The notes below the pieces were generated by a model. It ran no database searches, was not told the DNA's origin, and worked only from the letters and a program-made list of their open reading frames with translations. Positions 42,114 to 50,623 of a DNA stretch of 64,000 nucleotides are shown one piece after another; the first letter of the stretch is position 1, and each line of letters starts with the position of its first letter. The stretch is from positions 228,578 to 292,577 of the forward strand of contig NZ_FNUY01000008.1 of assembly GCF_900108245.1 (NCBI RefSeq), written 5' to 3'. The DNA is from Allobosea lathyri (lineage in GTDB: Bacteria; Pseudomonadota; Alphaproteobacteria; Rhizobiales; Beijerinckiaceae). The position numbers were made by a program, and so were the translations under genes.

Positions 42114-45100
42114 GCATCTCCGCCTTCTGCATCCGTCATCCGGTCGCGACGATCCTGATGTCGCTGTCGCTCGTGCTGGCGGGCTCGTTTGCCTATCGCT
42201 TCCTGCCGGTCGCGGCGCTGCCGCGCGCCGAATTCCCGGTCGTGAACGTCTCGGCGCAGCTGCCCGGGGCCTCGCCGGACACGATGGCGACCTCCGTCGC
42301 GACGCCGCTGGTCAAGCAGTTCGCGACCATCGCGGGCATCGACTCGATCGCCACGACGAACTCGCAGGGCTCGACCTCGATCGCGATCCAGTTCGTGCTG
42401 AACCGCAATATCGACGCAGCCGCGGCCGATGTGCAGGCGGCGATCGCCCGCGCGCAGAAGCAGCTGCCGCTGGAGATGACGACGCAGCCGAGCTACCGCA
42501 AGGTGAACCCTGCCGATGCGCCGATCATCCTGATGGCTTTGAAGAGCGATATCGTTCCGCTCTCGCAGCTCGATGCCTTCGCCCAGCAGGTCATCTCGCC
42601 CGCGCTCTCGACGGTCGATGGCGTTGCGCAGGTGCTGATCTTCGGCAGCCAGAAATATGCCGTACGCATCCAGATCGACCCGACGGCGCTTGCCGCGCGT
42701 GGCATCGGTATCGACGAATTGCAGGCCGCGATCACCGCGACCAATGCCAATACGCCGGTCGGCACCTTGCAGAACAACAGCCAGCAACTGACGATCCAGG
42801 CGCGCACGCAGCTCGCCAATGCGGCCCAGTTCGCCAATGTCATCATCACCACCCGCTCGGGCAAGCCGGTGCGCCTGGGCGATGTCGCCAAGGTCATCGA
42901 TTCCGTCGAGAACACCCAGACCGCCAGCACCTATGACGGCATGCCGGCGGTGGTGCTTGCCGTTCAGCGCCAGCCCGACGCCAACACCGTGGAGGTCGTC
43001 GACAAGGTCAAGGCGATGCTGCCGGCCTTCAGCGAGCAGCTTCCCGCCGCCTCCTCGCTGGCGCTGCTGAACGACCGTTCGAGCTCGATCCGCCAGGCTG
43101 TCGACGATGTCCAGTTCACGCTGCTCCTGACGATCGTACTGGTCGTGATGGTGATCTTCGTCTTCCTGCGCAGGCTCGCAGCCACCTTCATTCCGGCCGT
43201 GGCGGTGCCGATCTCGATCATCGCGACGCTGGCGGCGATGTACGGCTTCGGCTTCTCGATCGACAACATCTCCTTGCTCGGCCTGACGCTTTCGGTCGGT
43301 CTCGTCGTAGACGACGCCATCGTCATGCTCGAGAACATCGTCCGGCATATGGAGGAGGACGGGCTCAGCGCCTACGAGGCCTCACTGAAGGGCGCGAGCG
43401 AGATCGGCTTCACCATCATCTCGATCTCGCTTTCGCTGGTGGCGGTGTTCATTCCCGTGCTGCTGATGGGCGGCGTCATCGGGCGCATCTTCAACGAGTT
43501 CGCGGTGGTGGTGACGGTTGCGATCCTGGCCTCCGCCTTCGTTTCGCTGACGCTGACGCCGATGCTGTGCTCGCGCCTGCTGAGCGGCTATTCGGAGCAT
43601 CATGAGGAGAACGCGGTCGGGCGTGTGCTGGAGTGCGGATTCTCAGGAATTCTCAATGGTTACGACCGGGCGTTGACCTTCTGCCTGCGCTTTCAGCCGG
43701 TCATGCTGATCGCCTTCTTCGCCACGCTCATCGGCAGCGTCTGGTTGCTCCAGAGCGCGCCCAAGGGCTTCTTCCCGCAGGAGGATATCGGCCAGCTCCA
43801 GGTCGCCACGGAGGCGCGGCAGGACATCTCCTTCCCCGCGATGCAGGCGCTGCAGAAGCAGGTCGCCGACACATTCCGCAATTCGCCCTATGTCGCCCAT
43901 GTCGCCTCCACGGTCGGCGCGAGCAACGGCGGGGCGGGCGCGCTGAACGCAGGCCGGCTCTTTGTCGAGCTGAAACCGCTCAAGGACAGGCCGAAGCTCC
44001 AGCCGGTGCTGGCGGCATTGCGCCGGGATCTCGCCCAGATTCCAAGCATCAACGCCTATATGACGCCGGTCCAGAACCTCAATATCGGCGCGCGTGCCTC
44101 CAAGAGCCAGTACCAGCTCGTGGTCCAGGGGCTCGACCAGGCGCAGATGAACGACTGGTCCATCCGTCTCGCCGATGCGATGGCCCGTGCCGGCTCGACC
44201 TTCGCCGACGTCACCTCCGACCTGCAGAACAACGCGCTCGAGGCGACGCTCGTCGTCGATCGCGACAAGGCGAACTCATTGGGCGTTGGGGCCGACATCC
44301 TGCGCTCGACGCTTTATTCCGGTTTCGGCGTGCGTCAGGTTTCGACGATCTACGCGACCGGCGACAACTACAATGTCGTCGTGGAATTCAACCCCAAGGG
44401 AGGGTGGTCGCCGGAGCGGCTCGACGAGATTTTCGTCAGGGCGAATAACGGCACACTGGTCCCGGTCGGCGCTTTCGCCAAGGTCGAGCGCACGGCGGGG
44501 CAGTTGACGGTCAACCAGCTCGGACAGCTGCCGGCCGTGACGATCTCCTACAATCTGCCGGCAGGCGTCGCGCTGGGCGACAGCGTCAACCGTATCGAGG
44601 CGCTGAAGGCCGAGATCGGCCTGCCGAAATCGCTCTCGACGACATTGGCCGGCACCGCCAAGACCTTCCAGGACTCGCTCGCCAATCAGGGTCTGCTGAT
44701 CGCGGGTGCGATCCTGACGATCTATATCGTGCTCGGCATTCTCTATGAGAGCTTCATTCACCCGCTGACGATCCTGACGGGCCTGCCCTCGGCGGCGATC
44801 GGTGCGCTCGGCGCGCTCAGGCTGTTCAACCTCGACCTCTCCGTCATCGCCATCATCGGCCTGCTGATGCTGATCGGCATCGTCAAGAAGAACGCGATCA
44901 TGATGATCGACGTCGCTCTCGTCCTGCGCCGGGAGGGCAAGAGCGCGCAGGAGGCGATCCATCAGGCCTGCGTGATGCGGTTCCGGCCGATCCTGATGAC
45001 GACGCTGGCCGCTTTGATGGGCACGTTGCCGATTGCGCTCGGCGCCGGCGCGAGCGCCGAGCTGCGCCAGCCGCTCGGCATCGCCGTGGTCGGCGGATTG

Positions 45101-45262
45101 ATGATCTCCCAGGTGTTGACGCTGTTCATCACGCCGGTGCTGTTTCTCTATATGGAGAGGCTGTCGAACGCGTTGTCATCGCTTGCAGGTTCGTTTGGCA
45201 CCGCCGCCGTCAAGCCCGAGGTCGAGCAGGTCGAGCCGGCAGGCACCAGCCAGCCGCGATAA
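42110..45262 (+). CDS. RND efflux transporter (MdtB/MdtC type)
   Basis: A 1050-residue inner-membrane RND pump. CIRHPVATILMSLSLVLAGSFAYRFLPVAALPRAEFPVVNVSAQLPGASPDTMATSVATPL opens it as in MdtB/MdtC. LSVGLVVDDAIVMLENIVRHMEEDG is the proton-relay helix; LMLIGIVKKNAIMMIDVALVLRREGKSAQEAIHQACVMRFRPILMTTLAALMGTLPIALG is the second half. The tail (about 1030-1050) is polar. Its 3' end overlaps the DUF4166 remnant read on the opposite strand. Confidence 0.93.
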   Translation: MSISAFCIRHPVATILMSLSLVLAGSFAYRFLPVAALPRAEFPVVNVSAQLPGASPDTMATSVATPLVKQFATIAGIDSIATTNSQGSTSIAIQFVLNRNIDAAAADVQAAIARAQKQLPLEMTTQPSYRKVNPADAPIILMALKSDIVPLSQLDAFAQQVISPALSTVDGVAQVLIFGSQKYAVRIQIDPTALAARGIGIDELQAAITATNANTPVGTLQNNSQQLTIQARTQLANAAQFANVIITTRSGKPVRLGDVAKVIDSVENTQTASTYDGMPAVVLAVQRQPDANTVEVVDKVKAMLPAFSEQLPAASSLALLNDRSSSIRQAVDDVQFTLLLTIVLVVMVIFVFLRRLAATFIPAVAVPISIIATLAAMYGFGFSIDNISLLGLTLSVGLVVDDAIVMLENIVRHMEEDGLSAYEASLKGASEIGFTIISISLSLVAVFIPVLLMGGVIGRIFNEFAVVVTVAILASAFVSLTLTPMLCSRLLSGYSEHHEENAVGRVLECGFSGILNGYDRALTFCLRFQPVMLIAFFATLIGSVWLLQSAPKGFFPQEDIGQLQVATEARQDISFPAMQALQKQVADTFRNSPYVAHVASTVGASNGGAGALNAGRLFVELKPLKDRPKLQPVLAALRRDLAQIPSINAYMTPVQNLNIGARASKSQYQLVVQGLDQAQMNDWSIRLADAMARAGSTFADVTSDLQNNALEATLVVDRDKANSLGVGADILRSTLYSGFGVRQVSTIYATGDNYNVVVEFNPKGGWSPERLDEIFVRANNGTLVPVGAFAKVERTAGQLTVNQLGQLPAVTISYNLPAGVALGDSVNRIEALKAEIGLPKSLSTTLAGTAKTFQDSLANQGLLIAGAILTIYIVLGILYESFIHPLTILTGLPSAAIGALGALRLFNLDLSVIAIIGLLMLIGIVKKNAIMMIDVALVLRREGKSAQEAIHQACVMRFRPILMTTLAALMGTLPIALGAGASAELRQPLGIAVVGGLMISQVLTLFITPVLFLYMERLSNALSSLAGSFGTAAVKPEVEQVEPAGTSQPR

Positions 45263-45735
45263 TGCGTCAGCAACCCGAAGAAGGGTAGCGTCAGCTTCAC
45301 GTCGAAGCGGAAGCGGCCTTCCTCATCGGCATATTCCCGCGCTTCCGATAGCGGCAGCAGGAAGCGCGGCAGGGGCAGGCCGAAACAGCGCGCGGAGGTG
45401 ACGGGCAATGTCAGGCCGTCATCCCGCGCGGCGAGCCCGAGCGCGAAGGTGATTGGCCCGAATGTCTCATGGAGTCCGCTTTTTGCGCCGACATGGAGCC
45501 GGGACGAGAATCGCGTCCCGCCGAAATTCCGTGTCCAGACCTCGGCCTTTCCGCTTGGATCGGCGATCCGTTCGATCGTGACGCTCAGCGGAACGTCGCT
45601 CCCCGTGCCCGGTAGCCCGATGATCCAGCGTAGCAGCTTTGCGATCGCGTTCCGGCCCGTCTCGATCTCGGCCCGGCCTTTCCAGACCGGCGCGCCCTGC
45701 GTATACCAATCGCCCTTGAGATCGCCCGCTACGGC
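45148..45735 (-). pseudogene. 5'-truncated DUF4166 gene
   Basis: On the minus strand an open frame without any ATG, GTG or TTG until a TTG at 45408 encodes a clear DUF4166 domain: VWKGRAEIETGRN, IGLPGTGSDVPLSVTIER, EVWTRNFGGTRFSSRLHVG, FGLPLPRFLLPLSEAREYADEEGRFRFDVKLTLPFFGLLTHYRGWLVPAG. DUF4166 proteins usually begin with about 20-30 further residues. Here the frame hits a TAG at about 45733-45735, immediately before the palindromic element at 45742-45821. The C-terminal 30 residues run antisense into the RND gene. The start was evidently lost; a short TTG-initiated product is possible but would lack half the domain. Confidence 0.75.
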
Positions 45736-45741
45736 CTATCG

Positions 45742-45821
45742 CGTCATTGCGAGCGCAGCGAAGCAATCCAGAAGACGTAGAGCGAGACTTTCTGGATTGC
45801 TTCGCTGCGCTCGCAATGACG
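45742..45821. repeat. Perfect 32-bp inverted repeat element
   Basis: Arms 45742-45773 and 45790-45821 are exact inverted complements, each with the core GAGCGCAGCGAAGCAATCC, separated by a 16-base spacer. The core is the widely dispersed TCATTGCGAGCG...AAGCAATCC type seen in many bacterial genomes (from memory). It abuts the broken start of the DUF4166 gene and lies 27 bases beyond the acyl-CoA dehydrogenase stop. Confidence 0.92.
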
Positions 45822-45848
45822 ACAGGCTAGCCTCAACGGACGTTGGTG

Positions 45849-47120
45849 TTATTCCGCCGGCTTGAGATAGGGCATCCGCACGCCCTGCTCGGTCATCGTG
45901 CTGCGATTGGCGCCTTGCCGCTTCTTGATCTCGGCGCGGGCGATGGTGCGCAGATGCACCTCGTCGGGACCGTCGATGAAACGTAGCGCCCGCCCCCAGG
46001 AATAGATGAAGGCGAGCGGCGTATCGTTCGAAAGGCCGCCGGCGCCGAAGACCTGGATCGCCCTGTCGGCGATCTTGGTCTGCAGCCGCGTCGCCACGAC
46101 CTTGATCGCCGAGACCTCGGTGCGCGCAGCCTTGTTGCCGTGCGTGTCCATCATCCAGGCGGCGCGCAGGCAGAGCAGGCGGGCCTGGTCGATCTCCATG
46201 CGGCCTTCCGCGATCCAGTCCTGCACATTGGCATAATCGGCGAGGTTGCGGCTGAAGGCCTTCCGCTGGAGGCTGCGTTCGACCATCAGTTCCAATGCGA
46301 CCTCGCATTGCCCGATCGAGCGCATGCAATGGTGGATGCGGCCCGGCCCCAGCCGCGCCTGTGCCAGCGCGAAGCCAGCGCCTTCCTCGCCAAGGATATT
46401 GGTGGCGGGCACGCGGACATTGTCGAAATCGGTCTCGGTATGGCCTTCCGGCGAATGATGGTTCAGCAGCGGCAGGTTGCGCATTACGCTGACGCCCGGC
46501 GCATCCATCGGCACGATCACCATGGAATGGCGGGCATGGGGCGAGGCGTCGGGGCGGGTATCGGACAGGCCCATCACGATGCAGAACTTGACGTTGGGGT
46601 GCAGCGCCCCGGTCGTCCACCATTTCCGGCCGTTGATGACGTATTCGTCGCCGTCGCGGGTGATCGTGGTCTGCAGATTGGTCGGATCGGAGGAGGCGAC
46701 GCCGGGCTCGGTGATGCCGACGCAGGAGCGGATTTCGCCATTCATCAGCGGCGCCAGCCAGCGCGCGCGCTGCTCGGGCGTCGCGAACATGTGCAGGATT
46801 TCCATGTTGCCGGTGTCGGGCGCGTTGCAGTTGAACACCTCCGACGACCAGAAGATGCGGCCCATGATCTCGGCGAGAGGCGCATATTCGAGATTGGCGA
46901 GCCGCGTGCCGGGTTCGTCGGGCTTCAGCGCCGGCAGGAACAGGTTCCACAGTCCTACGGCCCTGGCCTTGGTCTTCAGCCCGTCGATCAGCGCCATCGG
47001 ATAGCGCCCGGCCTCGACCTCCTCGCGCCATTGCGCATCGGCCGGCTGGACATGAGCGTCCATGAAATCCTGCAATTTAGCGCGCAGATCGTCGACTTTG
47101 GCGGAATAGGCGAAATCCAT
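45849..47120 (-). CDS. Acyl-CoA dehydrogenase, LvaC/ACAD10-11-like
   Basis: A 423-residue flavoprotein of the acyl-CoA dehydrogenase superfamily. WNLFLPALKPDEPGTRLANLEYAPLAEIMGRIFWSSEVFNCNAPDTGNMEILHMFATPEQRARWLAPLMNGEIRSCVGITEPGVASSDPTNLQTTI is the long N-terminal part of the ACAD10/11-like subfamily. INGRKWWTTGA, VFGAGGLSNDTPLAFIYSWGRALRFIDGPDEVH are typical. It follows the phosphotransferase gene on the same strand, separated by a repeat (179 bases). In Pseudomonas levulinate degradation, LvaA phosphorylates 4-hydroxyacyl-CoA and LvaC, an acyl-CoA-dehydrogenase-like enzyme, rearranges it. This is the likely pairing. Confidence 0.88.
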   Translation of the reverse strand: MDFAYSAKVDDLRAKLQDFMDAHVQPADAQWREEVEAGRYPMALIDGLKTKARAVGLWNLFLPALKPDEPGTRLANLEYAPLAEIMGRIFWSSEVFNCNAPDTGNMEILHMFATPEQRARWLAPLMNGEIRSCVGITEPGVASSDPTNLQTTITRDGDEYVINGRKWWTTGALHPNVKFCIVMGLSDTRPDASPHARHSMVIVPMDAPGVSVMRNLPLLNHHSPEGHTETDFDNVRVPATNILGEEGAGFALAQARLGPGRIHHCMRSIGQCEVALELMVERSLQRKAFSRNLADYANVQDWIAEGRMEIDQARLLCLRAAWMMDTHGNKAARTEVSAIKVVATRLQTKIADRAIQVFGAGGLSNDTPLAFIYSWGRALRFIDGPDEVHLRTIARAEIKKRQGANRSTMTEQGVRMPYLKPAE

Positions 47121-47161
47121 GGCGGTCCTCGTTCAATTCTGGTCGCGGTCTGCTGGAAATA

Positions 47162-47273
47162 CGCCGTCATCACGGACGCAGCGAAGCGGAGATCCGGGAT
47201 CCATCGTAGAGTTCCTGCGCTCCAGGATGGATCCCGGATCGGCGCGGCTGCGCCGCTTGTCCGGGATGACGCG
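47162..47273. repeat. Palindromic intergenic repeat, copy 5
   Basis: The ends ACGCCGTCATCACGGACG and GTCCGGGATGACGCG are inverted, and GGGATCCATC pairs with GGATGGATCCC in the middle. It lies between the phosphotransferase and acyl-CoA dehydrogenase genes of one presumed operon. Confidence 0.8.
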
Positions 47274-47299
47274 CGGTTGTTATCAGCTGTATCGAGTCA

Positions 47300-48352
47300 T
47301 CAGTCCCTACCGTCGATCACGGCTTCTGCCCGTTCGGCAAAACTCTTTGCCATCTCGCCGACAGCGACCGCGTTCGCCGCCGCCGCATTGCCGGTCCTGG
47401 CGCGTGCCGCGATGCCGTCGAGGATGACGGCGAAGCGAAACAGGGAGAAGGCGAGGTGAAAACGTCCCGGTCCGGTCTCACGGCCGGCGGCCGCGCAATA
47501 GCGGGCGAGATATTCGGTCTGCGTCGGGATACCCAATGCCTCGCGGTCCAGGCCGACGATTCCGGCATACATCTGCGGCGTCGAATGCCAGGGCAGGCAG
47601 GAGAAGGCGACGTCCGAGAGCGGGTGGCCCAGCGTCGAGAGCTCCCAGTCGAGCACCGCGACGACGCGCGGCTCGCTTGGGTGGAACATCAGATTGCCGA
47701 GCCGGAAATCGCCATGGACGATGGTGGTCTCTCCCGCTTCGTCGAGATGGGAGCCCAGCCAGTCGATGGCACGGTCGATCTCGGGGATGTCACGCGTCCG
47801 GGTCTCGCGCCACTGCCCGCCCCAGCGCTTGAGCTGGCGGGCGTAGTAATTGCCGGGCTTGCCGAAATCGGCGAGCCCCGCCGCCTGCCAGTCGAAGCTG
47901 TGAAGGGCGGCAAGCGTCTCGGCCATGGCGAAATACATCGCGCGGCGCTCATGCGGTGCGACGCCTGGCAGCGCGGTATCGTGGAAGACGCGGCCGTCGA
48001 GCCGTTCCATCAGATAGAAGGGCGTGCCGACGATGTCGTCCTGCTCATGCAGACGCAGCACGGGCGGCACCGGCACGGCCGAGCCCGCCAGCGCCTTCAG
48101 GATGCGGTATTCGCGATCGACCGCATGGGCGGAGGGCAGCAGCGGTCCCGGCGGCTTCTTGCGCAGCACGAGCCGCGTGCCGGCATCGGGATAGGAGACG
48201 AAGAAGGTCGGGTTCGACTGGCCGCCGCTGATCCGCTCGAGCGTCATCGTGCCGGCCGCGCGCCCGGGCAGGGCGGAACGCAGGAAGCCGTCGAGGCGGG
48301 CGGGATCGAATTCGGGAGCGGTTGAGGCTGGGCCTTCTGACATGGCCGGCAT
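47300..48352 (-). CDS. Aminoglycoside-phosphotransferase-fold kinase, LvaA/ACAD10-11-like
   Basis: A 350-residue kinase-like protein. ERISGGQSNPTFFVSYPDAGTRLVLRKKPPGPLLPSAHAVDREYRILKAL is the N-lobe nucleotide site, VHGDFRLGNLMFHPSEPRVVAVLDWELSTLGHPLSDVAFSC has the catalytic Asp (H-G-D) and metal-binding D-W-E. The frame stays open to 49111, but that part is antisense. I start at the ATG at 48352 (a second ATG is at 48343). Human ACAD10/11 carry the same two domains fused (kinase plus acyl-CoA dehydrogenase), and LvaA is the bacterial kinase. The expected substrate is a 4-hydroxyacyl-CoA, by family and context. Confidence 0.85.
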   Translation of the reverse strand: MPAMSEGPASTAPEFDPARLDGFLRSALPGRAAGTMTLERISGGQSNPTFFVSYPDAGTRLVLRKKPPGPLLPSAHAVDREYRILKALAGSAVPVPPVLRLHEQDDIVGTPFYLMERLDGRVFHDTALPGVAPHERRAMYFAMAETLAALHSFDWQAAGLADFGKPGNYYARQLKRWGGQWRETRTRDIPEIDRAIDWLGSHLDEAGETTIVHGDFRLGNLMFHPSEPRVVAVLDWELSTLGHPLSDVAFSCLPWHSTPQMYAGIVGLDREALGIPTQTEYLARYCAAAGRETGPGRFHLAFSLFRFAVILDGIAARARTGNAAAANAVAVGEMAKSFAERAEAVIDGRD

Positions 48353-48432
48353 TGTCGTGATGGCGGCGATGAAGGTCAACGCGGGGCCGGGGCTATCACG
48401 CCTGCAGCCCATGCGTATTCGCGCACCTCGCG

Positions 48433-49815
48433 TCAGGCCACGCGCAGATCGGTCAGGAAATGCGCAACGAGGTCGCTGATCATGCCGGCCGATGCCTCGA
48501 CCTGCACGGCGGCGCTGTCGAGTTCGACCGACATCTTCGTGACGTCGCCGATCGAAAGCCGGGCGGCCTGGGCCGAGAGCAGCCCTTCCTGCGTTCTGGC
48601 CGCAGCCCCCTGGGTGTTGCTGGCCATTTCGCCGGTCGCCGCCGACTGTTCGCGCACGGTCGCCGCGATCGAGGCGGCCGATTGCTCCAGCCTTGCGATG
48701 GTGCTGCTGATCGAGGTCACGTGGTTGACGCAGGAATCGGTAGCCGACTGCACCTGCGCGATCTGCCTGGCGATCTCTGCGGTGGCGCTGGCGGTCTGAT
48801 GCGCGAGCGATTTCACCTCTCCCGCAACGACGGCAAAGCCCTTTCCGGCCTCGCCGGCGCGTGCTGCCTCGATCGTGGCGTTCAAAGCGAGAAGATTGGT
48901 CTTGTTGGCGATCTCCTGGATCAGGGTCACGATCGAGCCGATGCGGCCGGCGGCCTCGGCAAGAACGCCGATCGACGCCGCGACCTCGCGCGTGTCGAGC
49001 ACGGCCTGCCCGGTGATCGAGAAGCTTTGCTGGGCTTCCGTGCTGACATGATCGAGCGCGCGCACCAGATCGTTCGTCGCCATCACCGTGCTGGTGATCC
49101 GCTGCGTGCAATCGCGCGCGGCATCCTCCGCGATCGTGGCCTCCCGGTCGGCCTGGCCGCTGCGATAGAGGCTGGTCGCGGCATAGTCCCGCAGAGTGGC
49201 TGCTGCCGTCTGCAGGCTGTCCGACAATTCAGCGATATTGTTCTGGAAGGATGACGCGGCCAGATGAAGCTCGTTCTCGCGCTGGGTCAGCCCGATGCGG
49301 CTTGCCCTTTGATGGCACGAGGTCGCGGCGATGGCATCGCAGAACATCAGGCGGGCGAGAGCCGCACATTCTTCGACCGCCGCCTTGCTGCTGAAGCGGT
49401 GGCGCCGCCCGATCTCCTTGAAAAGCGGCTCGATCAGCCGCAAGGCGGTGCCAAGCCGCGTCCGGATGCCCATGGCATCGCCGAACTCGGTCCTCGTCGC
49501 CTGGTTCATCGCTGCGATGTAATCGTCGCCGAATTCGGCCTGGAACAGGATCCGGAAGTGCTGTTCTTCCGCCTGGACGATCGGGCCGCGATGCCGCGCG
49601 ACATGGTTCTTCATGTCGCCGACCGAGCGTTCGAGATGATCGCAATAGGAATGGCAGGCTTCGCCGGTGGAGGCCGCGATCACCGGCAGCAGGGACCGGG
49701 CTATCGCGCGGGTGCGTTCATCGACCTTTGAAGCGTGCAGGAGACGCTCCACTCCGGCGCCGGTGAGGGCGACCGGCTTCGCTTCCGTTGAAACGGGCGT
49801 CGGATCGTTGGGCAA
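48433..49815 (-). CDS. Methyl-accepting chemotaxis protein with a degenerate globin-like sensor
   Basis: A 460-residue soluble chemoreceptor-like protein. Residues about 30-190 resemble a globin-coupled sensor ([23 protein letters not shown]...[19 protein letters not shown]); the usual His in the HxRIG position is missing (T-E-F), so haem binding is doubtful. The signalling domain carries the hairpin [50 protein letters not shown]. There are no transmembrane segments. The start is unclear: the frame begins at a TTG (49815) without a good ribosome-binding site, whereas an ATG at about 49859 with AAGG is in a different frame. The annotated start may be off or a frameshift may be present. Confidence 0.8.
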   Translation of the reverse strand: MPNDPTPVSTEAKPVALTGAGVERLLHASKVDERTRAIARSLLPVIAASTGEACHSYCDHLERSVGDMKNHVARHRGPIVQAEEQHFRILFQAEFGDDYIAAMNQATRTEFGDAMGIRTRLGTALRLIEPLFKEIGRRHRFSSKAAVEECAALARLMFCDAIAATSCHQRASRIGLTQRENELHLAASSFQNNIAELSDSLQTAAATLRDYAATSLYRSGQADREATIAEDAARDCTQRITSTVMATNDLVRALDHVSTEAQQSFSITGQAVLDTREVAASIGVLAEAAGRIGSIVTLIQEIANKTNLLALNATIEAARAGEAGKGFAVVAGEVKSLAHQTASATAEIARQIAQVQSATDSCVNHVTSISSTIARLEQSAASIAATVREQSAATGEMASNTQGAAARTQEGLLSAQAARLSIGDVTKMSVELDSAAVQVEASAGMISDLVAHFLTDLRVA

Positions 49816-49946
49816 GGCGTGCTGCAGCCTGAAAATTTGCGCTGACGCGAAGCTCCCATGAAAACCTTAATGAATCCCGGAAGTTGCCCGCTTGAATTTT
49901 AGCCGGCACCGCATTTCGCGAAGCGAATTGCGGCGCTTGGATGATT

Positions 49947-49984
49947 TACCCGGGTGATATTGACTGCGGCATAATACCCGGGTA
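49947..49984. promoter_or_regulatory. Twin TACCCGGGTA sites upstream of the DUF2239 gene
   Basis: TACCCGGGTG (49947-49956) and the perfect palindrome TACCCGGGTA (49975-49984) stand 28 bases apart centre to centre, about 30 bases before the DUF2239 start at 50015. Two near-identical palindromes at this spacing (slightly under three helical turns) suggest a dimeric regulator. Which one is unknown. Confidence 0.6.
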
Positions 49985-50014
49985 AAAATACCTCCACGAT
50001 ATGGGGAAGGTCCG

Positions 50015-50611
50015 ATGGACAACGCAGCGAATTTCACAGCCTTTGCGGGCACCCGGCTTCTGGCAGATGGTTCGGCGCTGGAGGTTGCCCTCGCAGCGAA
50101 GGCGGCCATGAAGCAGGCCGGACATGTGACGATCCTGATCTTCGACGATCGGACCGGCCGCGAGATCGATTTCGATCTGCGCGGCGACGATACCGAGATC
50201 GCGGCGCGGTTGCAGCCGGCTGGCGCCGGATCGGACGAGGCCAGGAAAACCTCCGGCCGCCCCAAGCTCGGGGTGGTATCGCGGGAGGTCACGCTGCTGC
50301 CCCGGCATTGGGACTGGCTCACTGACCAGCCCGGAGGAGCCTCCGTCACCTTGCGCAAGCTGGTGGAGACCGCGCGCAAGACGGGAGCCGCAAGCGCCCG
50401 TCAGGCGCAGCAGGCAGCAGACCGCTTCATGGCGGCGATGCTGGGCAACCAGCCGGGCTATGAGGAGGCGGCGAGGGCGCTCTATGCGGGCGATCGGCAG
50501 CGCTTTCTTGAGCTTAGCGCGCCATGGCCGGCGGATCTGCGAGACCATGCCCGGCGTCTGGCCGGGCCGGCCTTTCCCGATGACGGCGCAGGCGAGACGC
50601 CCGCGCCGTAG
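50015..50611 (+). CDS. DUF2239 family protein
   Basis: A 198-residue protein beginning MDNAANFTAFAGTRLLADGSALEVALAAKAAMKQAG, then ILIFDDRTGREIDFDLRGDD, GRPKLGVVSREVTLLPRHWDWLTDQPGGASVTLRKLVETARKT and AADRFMAAMLGNQPGYEEAARALYAGDRQRFLELSAPWPADLRDHARRLA. These blocks match DUF2239, a small family of unknown function found in proteobacteria. No signal peptide or membrane helix. The ATG at 50015 has GGGGAAGG about 7 bases upstream. It lies on its own between a divergent chemoreceptor gene and the convergent lysC. Confidence 0.88.
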   Translation: MDNAANFTAFAGTRLLADGSALEVALAAKAAMKQAGHVTILIFDDRTGREIDFDLRGDDTEIAARLQPAGAGSDEARKTSGRPKLGVVSREVTLLPRHWDWLTDQPGGASVTLRKLVETARKTGAASARQAQQAADRFMAAMLGNQPGYEEAARALYAGDRQRFLELSAPWPADLRDHARRLAGPAFPDDGAGETPAP

Positions 50612-50623
50612 CGGCTTGGGGCG

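Noticed and set aside
49958..49976. Promoter TTGACT / CATAAT before the DUF2239 gene
   Set aside because: The two hexamers are only 4 bases apart, too close for a sigma-70 promoter.
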